Shown here in pieces: positions 26,301 through 38,300 of a DNA stretch of 64,000 bases (position 1 is its first letter; each line of letters opens with the position of its first letter). The notes under the pieces were generated by a model. That model did not search any database, was not told where the DNA came from, and saw only the letters and a program-made list of their open reading frames with translations. Origin of the DNA: Thereva unica (Eukaryota; Arthropoda; Insecta; Diptera; Therevidae); NCBI GenBank assembly GCA_949987705.1, contig OX465285.1, positions 91,955,975 through 92,019,974 of the forward strand. Direction: 5' to 3'. Made by a program: the position numbers and the translations under genes.

Positions 26301-29300
26301 TCTATATCGCAGATTTGTGGGTCAGACTGGTTGAACAAGCCCTGCAGTCTGCCTAAAAACTTGTTGTTCACATTTCTTTGGTCTAGCAAGGTCGCTCTTC
26401 GCTATTGTAGAAGAGTGAGATAAAACAGAGCAGGTAATCCTGCCATCCTTTCTACTAGACCTCGGTAGTTAACTAGGCTGCAGGATCTTCAGTGTTTGGT
26501 GTATTTCATCAGAGATCGATCGTCAAGGGCTCTTTTTTACAAAACTGTTGGGTGTCCCTGTAGCTAGCTTTCGGAACGATTAAAACCTGAAAAGTGTATC
26601 CGAAGCCACCAAAAGTACATTTGAAAATAATTTTGGCTTGATTTTACAAGATTTTATTACTCTATTTGCTGCTTGACTATCAGATAAGATTCACATTCTC
26701 TTGTTAGCGTAAGTCTTTTAAAGCGCAGTCTTATAATCGCAAGCCCAGATTGGCCTGCTCTGCTAGTCTCATTCTCTTCGCGCATTCTATATGACTACAA
26801 ATTCGTTCATAAATCGAGCAGCCTGACTGAGGAAAAACCGTACACAGGAATGTCCTTGACCGGAATGTTTTACTTTGATATTATCGATTTCAATGAATCT
26901 TGTAGCATAGTTCCTGTAGATTCGTCCAATCTTAGATTAGATGGCTAATCGGGTCGCCGGGCCTAATTTGTTTGCTTTTCAAAAGTCGGAATACACTGGA
27001 CAGAATCCCTCGCTCTAAGATAGCCTCCGCTGTACTAGTGCACATTTTTGTTTCCCTCTAGGCCCCACCGTACTGCAACGTAGGTGATCATGCATTAAAT
27101 CACGATCGTATAGAACCAACATATGACCTTCACTTTGATTCCTCAGGTTTTCCCAGCATATTGACAGCAAGACAGATGTTTGCGTTTCATTATTTCAGGT
27201 TCTGTTCAACTTTTTCAATGATATGAAAAAAGTGATTTACTATATTTTTTATAATTTCAAAATTTTTGTTTTATTTATTAACCATTATAATAAAAAAAAA
27301 TATAATTATATTTTAGGGTTCTGCCGATTCAAATTACTCACAACCTTCATCCGATCTGTCGCTAGACGAGGAAAAGGAATCGCTTCGGCGAGAGAAGGAA
27401 CGTCAGGCCTTAAGCCAGTTGGATAAAGCTAGGGTAAATATGAAACACGCACTAAACTAATCCATTAAAACAAAACTATAATAAATATTTTATATTTTAT
27501 TTTAGAATAAACCAGTTGCTTTCGCCGTGCGGACAAACGTGTCGTACGATGGAACAATTGATGACGACTCACCTGTGCACGGTAGTGCGGTATCATTTGA
27601 CGTTAGGGAATTTCTTCACATTAAGGAGAAATATGACAATAACTGGTGGATTGGAAGATTGGTCAAAGAAGGCTGTGATGTGGGCTTTATTCCCAGCCCC
27701 GTTAAGCTAGAACATATTAGAATGCAGGTATATATTAATTATTAATATTAAGCTGTTGGGATGTTTATTTTGAAAGTGACCTAAATACAATTTTAACAAT
27801 CTGGGCTGAAATGTTGAAAACAAATAAAATTTTGTACAGATAACAATTAACTTATCCCAAAGCTAACACCACAGGCATTTCTCGACCCTAACAACTTGTT
27901 GCATCGTGATGTTCGTACCATAAAACAAGCTATTATACCATAAAACACCTTTGCCCGACAATATGCAAAGAGTAGCGAGTTTTCCCGGCCTTGCTATCTA
28001 AAACTTCGCCATTTCGATCTTTTGCAGGCACAGTGTTTGGTAATCCAACCAATGCCAGAACGTCCTGCTACTTCCCACGAAGCTCTGGTAGTCGGTCTAT
28101 CCTAAGTTTTCATAGGTCCAGACCAAAAAACAAACTAGTGTTCCCAAATTAAACACTCTGCTAAACCTGACCTCGAGGTATAACTGTATAATACGAAACC
28201 AGTCCGGACTATCTTAGATAAATCCAGGGGTCAATTCACGCAATTCGACGTCGACTGAAAACGATACGGAGCACGTTCAAAAACCTTACTATGTCGTTCA
28301 AAAAACTCCGTGGTTAACCATAATAGTTTTGTACGCGTTCCATGTCGTATTCAGTCGACGCCGAACTGCGTGAATTGGCTCCAGAAAAGCCTCTTTTGTA
28401 TGCCCTGCAATTTGATAGCACTCCCCCTTCTGGGATCTCTTCTGTATCGTTGACAATTGTAGAACATCAATGCAAAAAACAATTGCCAAGGTGGTGATTC
28501 AGTCTTGGTCTCTGCAAGGCCTCGGACCATCCCAGAGCTCCTGGGTTTGAATCAGGTTATATATATGGTCGGCCTCCCAGATATACTCGCCTCGTCCTGG
28601 TTCCTAACTTTCAGGGACTTGTGGCCTCAAAATCAAACTTGCTCGCCGCGTCTCTCAACTCAATGTGCACTAAAGATGGCTGCAACGCAGCTCACTGTGG
28701 TGCTGATCTCCTCTTATCATGGCAGCAACACTGTTTCTTCCTTCTCGTCGTTTTCGCGAAAAGTATCCTCATGGAACGACAGATTGGCTGCAATGCGGAG
28801 GATAGTTAGCAGATTGTTCAATAGGACACAACTTGCTGGGCAAAAGAAAGAATACAGGTTCACTATAACAGATTACAATAAGGAGTTGATACGTTCCAAA
28901 AGGACTGCGCGTAGGAAGCATTGTGAGAGCCTGCAAACTCTACCACATACAACTAGGCTCCAAAAGCTCCTTCAACGGAGTGGACCTTCTCAAAAAGCAG
29001 GGTTATTCATACACCTCTAACCTCTCCCCTTCTCTGAACCTTGAGATGCCTTCTCAGCGAGTACTTTTCAGGGTCAATCCTCCAGATCGCTTATTCCCCG
29101 GATGCTAAGTACAGTTATAGAAACGTTCCAAACCATTATTCTCGGAGCCTTTGTAGCTTCGACCGGGACAAGGTTAACTGAGCAGTTACCTCTCTTCAAC
29201 CCGGAGAACTACTACTCTCTTCAACCCCACAACTACTTCAGAATTTCCTTGATGTTATTCTCCACAATCTTGCCTGTCTCTTTACAGCCAGCTTCAATTC

Positions 29301-32300
29301 CAACCCTTCCTTTGACCGGCCAATTAGGACTGTCTCAGAAAAGACAAAGTACCAACTCTGCACTCTGCAAGGATCTAGCATAGAAGAAGAACGATTATCA
29401 GAATGCTTATGATCCCCGCTCAAGTCCGGTCACTAAAGACCTTCTATCTAGCCTTCTTTCGAAGGGCAGACGGTTTGTTCCGTTCCTGGAGTAGATGGAC
29501 AATATGCCTAACTTGGCCGCGGTTTTCAGTATATGGGTTGCCCCCATACTCACATAATAATAATACTAATAATAAAAGTGGCCCCCAATCATATTTTAAC
29601 CGCGGGTCCCGCAAGATGATGAACAGACCTGAGTACCATCATAGATTTATAATAACTCAAAAAGCAAACACCATTAAATATCCTGATTTTAAAATGAATA
29701 GATTTAGGCCACTTTCAAAAAACGACTCAATTGCTTAAAAAATATATTAATAAATAAAATAAAATTGCTTTTCAGGCTTCCGCTGCTAGATCCTCTCGAT
29801 TATACGCAACAAAAGGATCATCTAGCGGGAACTTAGGTGGTACAGGAGTCTCAGGTGCGGAGCCTTCACGAGGTAGCACACCCCCCACACCTGGTATGAC
29901 ACACTTTTCATTTCCTTGTTTAGTATTTTTATGTTATTTTTTTTAATTTTTATATTTTAATAATTTTTTTTTTTAATTTTTTTTTTATTAAGAAAAAAAA
30001 ATGAAATTATTGTTTTCTTCTCAATATGTTTTTCTTTATTTATTTTTGTGTAAAAATTAATATTTCGGAAAAGAGTTTTGATTTTACATTTTGGAAATGT
30101 GGAAGTATACTTTTTTTATAAGTAAAAAATAACTTTTGCCCCTAATTTTGTTGAAAAAATAATTAAAAACCAGTGAATTTTTATATATATACTAAATATG
30201 TATATGTTGAAGACCTTATTCAAGTAAAAAACCCTTTTATTTATTAAAACAAAATCGAATTATTTTTATATATATGAAAAAAAATTCAAAATACTTTTAT
30301 ATTAAGGTGATGTTAAAGTGTTTCTCACACAAAAATACAACAGGTTTGATGTTTCACAAAGAGCTGCAAAAAAAATATAAAATAATAATTAATAATATTT
30401 TTTTTATAATCATCATTTACTTAATTTTTTCCTTTTTAGGATTTTTCAAAAGAAAACAAAAAATACAAATTTTTTTTGATAAGCATTTCGTTTACTTTTT
30501 CTTAATTATTATTATTATTATAAAGATAGAAAAAACCGATGAAAAAAGAAACACATCGAAAATATTTTCTCTATAGTTAATTTTTTGAATTTCTTATTTT
30601 TTTTACTTTCTGTTAAGTTCAATTTGGAATTTTTTCCAGTTGCTCTTTTTCTGATTGAAGTTTTTTTAATATTCAATTTTTTTCAATAATTAAAACTATA
30701 ACAAAAAGTTAAAAAATCAACAAAAAAAAGAAACATCAAATTTTTTTAATCAACAATCAATCGATGTTTTTTTAAAATGAATTTTTTGTGTTATTATTTT
30801 GTATTTAAGTATTATAAATGGTTTTGTTTTTTCGTTTTTTTTTTTTTTTTTCGTTTTAAGTGGTAAAATTATGTTTTGAGTTTTATATTTTTTTAATTAT
30901 AAATTGCTGTGTGATTTCCTTTTGTTGAATTATAAATTACACGTCAATAGGACAAGTATAGATATCGTATAAAAGCTGTGTATTTTGTATAAGGGTTGGA
31001 TGGGAAGACATGCATCCCAATCAAGTTTTAGTATACACAAATCTTGTGGAAATCCTTTTGCCGATGCAGCTACTGTGCACTAGTTTAAAGTCACGTTTTA
31101 CTATCTTGACGGTTGGACCAATGTTAGTTCGTCCCGCAGACAGTGTCACCATATATTTCGGTTTGCTTTCGTGCCACCCCTGAATTTCAATGAAAGCATC
31201 TCGTACAATTGTTGATATTCTTTCCACGAAGAGCAATGAGCCTACTTAAACCACCATTTGGGTTGTCTCCTGCTGTCACCCCGCATCGGAGATCATTTTC
31301 TCTAACGACAAGCTAAAGTAGCCATCCCCTTGTCGCAGTAGTCAGTGCATTATAGATATTGATTGGCCTGAACTCGTACTATTACTTGGACTAACCAGAT
31401 TATTCTCTCATAGGCGGCCTTAAAGTCTCTCGAAGAGATGTTAAATTGAGTTTTGAAACTGTTATATATTTTCTCAATGCCTGCCTTAAACTTCAAAACT
31501 GTTCAATTATAGATTAGCTTGGAATGAAGCCATAGTTGGTTTAGGAGATTTGTAGCGAACGGGGACATTCTCTTGGTCACGAAAATGAATGCAAGTTGTG
31601 TTCTCCTTTTTTGGTACTGAAATTCTCCAGTTATTTCCTTCTCTCATACTTGTACCATTAGTACATGAATAGTTTAGTCTCCGCAGCTATATCCTCTGTT
31701 ACCTAGTTTGTTTTCAAACTGGTTTATAAATTAACTATCTTCTTCTCTTAGTGGCCGAGTCCAGCAATATCCAATTCTTCATGGAGCTAGTGATGAGCAA
31801 AAATGGTCTTGTTCTTGCAGTTTTGTCTTGTTCTTGCACATTCAACAAGAACAAGAACAAGACTTAGTTATGCTTGCAAGAACAAAAATAAGACAGACTG
31901 AGCAAGAACAAGACTAGATTAGTCTTGCGTTTGCTCATCACTACATGGAGCATCCAATTCTTTAGCTTTTTCTTCATTCTTCAAGTTCTATGCGAAAAGT
32001 ACCACAATGCTTATGCGAGTGGCGATTAGATTACTTTCTTTGACCTTGCAATATGATCATGATTCATGTCACACCGCGGACTTTTCAGTAGAACCCCGGC
32101 GCCTGGATCGACCTTCGTTCTCTGTCCTATTATAGCTGACAAACAGATTTCTTATTTTCAATCTTCAGCTTCATTACCCAGGTGACTTAGTAGAGATACT
32201 TACTCCAAAAATCTGTTATGTAGTCGTAATTACAAAGTATGTAGTTGCTGCCATCTCTATAATATATCCATTGTCATAAGTGTACTCATGCTAGCTACGA

Positions 32301-35300
32301 GTGCTAATGTACTGTATTTATTCGAACTAACCGAAACTGTTCTAGTACTCAAATGTCCCGGGGTGGGTTTTAGATCACTGTTTGGCATGCCTAAGCCGCC
32401 TTTCGACTATTTCGAAAATATCATTTTTTTCGTAGTCCAGAACTTTTCTATTGGTTCAGGAATGTTTATGTTTCATCCAATTACTTACTTACTTACTTAT
32501 TCCCCTTTAATCCCTCATAGGACATAGGGCGGAAACAGGTGCTCTCCAGCGGATTCGGTTTTGTGCCGACCAGGATCTTCCAGTTGTTGCGGCCTCTGCT
32601 AATAGGGTTCTCCTCCACGTTATTCTAGGTCTTCCGGCTCGACGGGATCCTTGCGGATTGCAGTCGTCGTCTGCGTCTTCAGTTGACTTTTCTCGTGTTT
32701 TGACAGAAGTGACAAATCGGGTGCCACCACCTTCCGAAGTCTTTGTTAGCCATTCGCCCTCCATATAGTATGGCCTCTACAGTTGCCACAGTTAAATTTG
32801 TTCTCTTTCTTGTGGCAGATAATGTTTGCTTCAGGAATTTTGTCGTTCATCTATATCGTCATACGTAATTCTTTTGTAGGTGCGTAATTATTCCCAAGCT
32901 CAGGGGTCTCGTATATCTTGTATTTGTATAATTATGTTAGCGGCTTTTGCAAAACACCATTCTTGCATAGCTCTTTAAACTTGCCTTCACTCCTGACAGC
33001 AATTCCTACCGGTTCGATAGTTAGTGGGTGAAAGTGAACGTTCTGTCGCAGTAGTATTGGATATTAACTTTATGTTGGGGGATGATATTCGTTTATTCTT
33101 TTCAGACGAGCTTGCTGTTCGACATTTGATTATACAATAGAGTCTGTCGGTGTTATAACAATATCAACGCCTGAGAACTAGCCTTTTGAAAACTCTAATC
33201 CCTATGACAACTTAGTGCTAATTGCACAATTCACATTATTCACGCAAAATGTAGACCTCGTTTAGTTTTTAAAAATAATCCGGCGAAACCCTAATGAACT
33301 TCCAAATTTTAGAAGAAGATTTAGAAAAATTTGAAAGGAAATCACCACAGCAAAATTATTAATATTTAATTTTTAATGTATTTTTAATTTGAATCATTTT
33401 TTCGTTTCTTTATTCACGACCATTTCGTTTCACAACCTCCCGAGCCTCCAGGCAAGGCTCAATCCACTCCTGCATGCAAAGTAGTTCTAGCTACCAAAAA
33501 CCGTGCGATTTTAAGTCGTGGTTTTAAAACAAAAAATAAAAAAAAAACAATATACTTAGTTTTAGCTGTGCATGCATTCTGTTGTTAAATGATATAAACG
33601 CTTTTACTTAGTGGTTTTGCTTGACTTTTTCAGTTCGCAATAGTTACAAGGCTAAGTTAAGTTCATTATTTTTCAAAAAAAAAAAATTAAACATTATATT
33701 CATTAGTTTGAAAGAAAAAAATATAAATTTTAGAAAAAACAAAGTTTTCGAATCTTTAGAGAATCTATACATTTCTAATTTAATCACTTTAAATTACACA
33801 CTGATGCAAATTTTTTCAAATTTAGAATCTCATTCTATCAAACTCAAAAAAAAAAATGAAAAAAAAAAACAAAAAAAAATATCTCATAATATCAAAGGCG
33901 CCGTAGTGAGTAGATTTTAATTTCATCACAAAAAAATATTCTTGATACTAATATTAGGCGACGAATCAGATTCCATGGGACCATCTCGTCACGGGAAAAC
34001 ACCTCTAGCAACGCCACCGACAAAGGAGAAGCGTAAGCCATTTTTCAAGAAACAAGAGACCGCATCACCATACGATGTTGTGCCATCGATGCGTCCTGTT
34101 GTATTAGTGGGTCCAAGCCTAAAGGGATACGAAGTAACCGATATGATGCAGAAGGCGCTCTTCGATTTCCTAAAGCATCGTTTCGAAGGTCGTATAATAA
34201 TAACGCGAGTTATGGCGGATATATCATTAGCGAAACGTTCACTTATGAATAATCCATCAAAACGTGCCATTATGGAGCGATCAAATAGCCGATCGTCATG
34301 CTTAGCTGAAGTACAAGCCGAAATTGAAAGGATATTCGAATTAGCGAGAACATTGCAATTAGTTGTACTCGATTGTGATACAATCAATCATCCGTCACAA
34401 TTAGCAAAAACTTCACTAGCGCCAACTATAGTCTATTTAAAAATAAGTAGTAGTAAGGTGAGTGTTACTCTTTTACCTGTTAATCAGTATTTTGAAGGTC
34501 GTTGTTTCCATTTTAGGTTTTACAGCGTTTAATCAAATCTCGGGGTAAAGCACAGGCGAAAAATTTATCGGTACAAATGGTCGCAGCTGAAAAATTAGCC
34601 CAATGTCCGCCAGAAATGTTCGATGTTATTCTAGACGAAAACCAACTAGAAGATGCCTGTGAACATATTGCTGAATACTTAGAGGTAAATATTGTATATA
34701 TCAGAATTTTAGTTTAAGCTAGCACCATACCATCCATAGTTGGTTTAGTATGTCTGTATGTATCTAACATGAAGAGTCTAGTCTATACTGACCACAAACC
34801 ACTGGTTCGTGCTCTTCACACAAAGACCGAACGACAGACTAGACATTTAGGTCCAATCTCTCAGTTTACCACAGACATCAGACATGTGTCGAGTAAACAA
34901 AACATTGTCGCGCTCAATAGCAACCGACGTCGATGACTCCTTCCCGCTGACTACCTTCGACCTGCCTACACTAGCTTAGGCTTAACAATGTGACACAGAG
35001 TTGAAGTCTCTACAAGAGCACCCCAGCAACGGCTCACGAGTAAAACTAGCTCTCACACCAATACCATTTACCGGACGGCATATCAAACGTCCATTTGAAG
35101 CTTTTAACCTTCCAAATAACAGATTTGACCATATCCATATGGATATAGTGGGGCCCCTACCCCCATCTCGTGGATATTCTTATATCTTAACGATAGTCCA
35201 TAGATTAACGCGATGGCCCGAAGCATACCCAATTTGGGATATCTCAGCAGCAACAGTAGCAAAGAACTCGTCCCTGAGTTCGTCTCACGATTCGTCGTAT

Positions 35301-38300
35301 CACTTGAGATCACAACCGATCAGGTTGCGCAGTTCGAATCAAAACTATTCAAGGAAGTTACCAAATTACTAGGCACTCATCGAATCTGGGCAACCACTTA
35401 AAGGGTGTCTACATGCCAGAAGCCTTGAAGAATGCGGACTACGTTTTCATACGAGTCGACTGAGTTCGAAAGACTTTCTAACCTCCATATGAGGGCCCAT
35501 ACTTGAGGGCTCATATGACGCTGAGAGTTCAATAGAACTGCTTAAAAAAGTATAAAGGTGTGGCTAGTAGTCCATCGCTCAGACTCGACTGAGTTACACA
35601 ACATTGTTATTTCCAGTAATCAAGTCAACCTCGATAGCTTACTTACTTATACCCGTACTTGATTCAATATTACGCAACGACATGACCCTTTGTCTTTCCA
35701 CTTGTCCCACCTAGATAATTTTCACTCTTTCTGAAGCCAAAAATGAAATTATTTCCCATTCGTTTTGTCGTTTCCTTTAGTTCGACATAAGCTCCCAGTC
35801 AATTCTAGTCTTCTGGGGTTCCTGCCTAGTGTCTCTTTTGCTGCTTTATTCGCTCTCCTTCTCTGAAGTTTCGTACGACAGAATTCTGGCAAGCATCACT
35901 GCTTTCTTCAAGTTTTAACTTATCTATGTCGCATTTTGGTTGTATTTGCTTGCTCTCTTTGCGTTTTGGTCGTTATCCGGGTTCTAAATTTCACTTTGAC
36001 TAGATAGTGATCCGACACACCGCACTCTCCACACATTGTTCTTACATCCACTATGTAGGTGGCCTTACTTTTCTCAATTGTGACATGTTCTGGTGACTGT
36101 CATGTCATCTTATGAATATTTTTGTGAGGGAACATTGTTGAATTTATTACCACTGAGGTCGAGCTAGCCAGATCGACCAATCTACTACTATTGGTTAGCA
36201 TTGAGTAGGCTATGGCTTTAAGGAAGTCCTCGTCTTTTCCTATTTTGGCGTTCATTTCTCCAAGCACCATTTTCTTTTTGCATTTAACATACTGGAAAAG
36301 TCCTCGACGATCGTAATAACATAATTTCGAACAAAACCTTTCAATATAAGGTTTGTACTGGGCTTAACTAAAATTAGACCAAGCCAGCTAGACTAGGTGC
36401 TACCTTACTGAAATATTCTATCTCTATTCAATCATTTCTTTATTAAAAATCTCTTTAAAGATCTAAACATAATTTTAATACAATAAAAATAATTTTTAGA
36501 CATATTGGAGGGCGACTCATCCCCCAGTTCGACCAACGCCATCGATACCACGGCCTCTACCATCTCAGGAAGCATCGCCGTCAGCCGAGCAACCTAGAAT
36601 GGGTCCAACACCTCCAGGTAACTATACACCTTCATAAAATTCCTAAATAGGGCTCAAAATCTCTTTATTATGATTATTATTATTATATAAAAGAAAACAT
36701 ATTTAATAAAAACAATATATTTTTAAAAAATTAAAAAAAAAACTCATAAGAAAAATATTTTATAATTACAAAGCTGATAGAGATCCATACGCGTATAGAA
36801 ACGAAAGGGATAGGGATAGAGGTAAAAATACACTAACGATCATTTTCTATACTATAGTCTATTGTAAAAATGTAGTAGCGCTCTATTACTATTCGTATGG
36901 TTTAGATTTTTAGATTCTGTTGAATTATTTTGTTCTGTAGTTGAATTTTATTGTTATTATGCTATTATTGATTACGTTTACAAAATTTATGTGCAATGTA
37001 CTTGTAGTAGATAGAAATGTGTTCGTATGTAGCAAATATCGTTTTTTATTAGATTTATTTTTATTTTTCAAAAAAGTATGAAAATCATCATTTGCGCAGG
37101 TAGGAGAGGGGTACAGCAAGCTCCAGTTTTTTTTATAATATTTTAAGACGCGTCATTTCATCTAGGATTACCTCAAATTTAATGAAAATAGTTTTTATAA
37201 TAAACTTTTCGTATTATGAATCCCGTAAACACTTGACATCGAGAAATACAATCAAGGAAAAACAATTACAGTTTGTACACAGCACTAATAAGGCCTGTCT
37301 TACTATATAGTAATAGCCATATGGCTCGGAAGTGTGGACATTGAAGAACGTAGATGAGGTTCTTGGTAGGAAGATTCGAAAGAAAAATCTTTCGCTCAAT
37401 TTTCAAGGGAATATGGTGGCATTTGTAGGAGAAATCACAGAGTGGTATGAAAGCAGAAAGATTACAAACATTGTCAAAGTAATTAAAATAAATAGACTTC
37501 AATGGATTGATCATGTCGAAATAGGTACGGAACGGAAACTGGCACAGAGAGTTATAGAAAAAGGACCGACAAGAAAATGGACGGAAAGACGTTCGGGAAT
37601 ATACTGGACGCAGTTAAGGCCAATGTGAACCAATGTTGTGGAGATTATGAAGATGACGAATACGCGATTTTACTCCATCCCTTTTCATTCAAAAATATCG
37701 AACAGAACACTGGGGTGGTAGCACGTAAGTTGTTTCAATCGACCTCTTTATTCAAAAATTCAAGTGTCACAAAAATTTTTTTATAAAGAGGACGATTGAA
37801 ACAACTTACGTGCTACCACCCCTGATTTTAGTAATCGAATAGGAAATGGCTTTCTTGTTTATTATGCTTATAGGCAATGGCAGTATAAAGTGCAGAAAAT
37901 TGTTGTAAAGAAAGAAGATAAGAAGAAAGGAATAATACCTAGGAGAGAAGTAAGGACGAATGATCGTGTTTTTGCTTAGAATAGAATTTAGAACCTCTTT
38001 GATGACAGTCGGGTGGCTTTACTCTAGACTTACGATTTCTTCTATCAAATACCAAAACGGAGTATTATATTCAGTATTTTAAAGAATAGAATTGAAAAGA
38101 ATAGATATGAAAAGAGAATATAAATAGATATGAAAAGAGAATATAAGCAAAACGTGTGGCTCGACCCACGACCCTGAGCTACGCTGTAGAACTTGGAAGA
38201 AAGATGAAGAAAGTGGAAAACAAGAGAGCGTGAGGCATGAATGGAAGATGTAGCTTGGATATAGTGGTACTGCCAAAAGAAGACGAACGAGACATGAAAA

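Noticed and set aside
30274..30576. 100-codon Lys/Ile/Phe-rich frame
   Set aside because: Lies in extremely AT-rich intron; composition artefact.
33989..34387. 132-codon antisense frame
   Set aside because: It is the mirror image of the conserved GK exon of the calcium channel beta subunit. The sense frame has clear homology.
34750..35630. Possible domesticated integrase gene
   Set aside because: The frame is broken in several places and no intact catalytic core remains, so it is a dead gypsy fragment.
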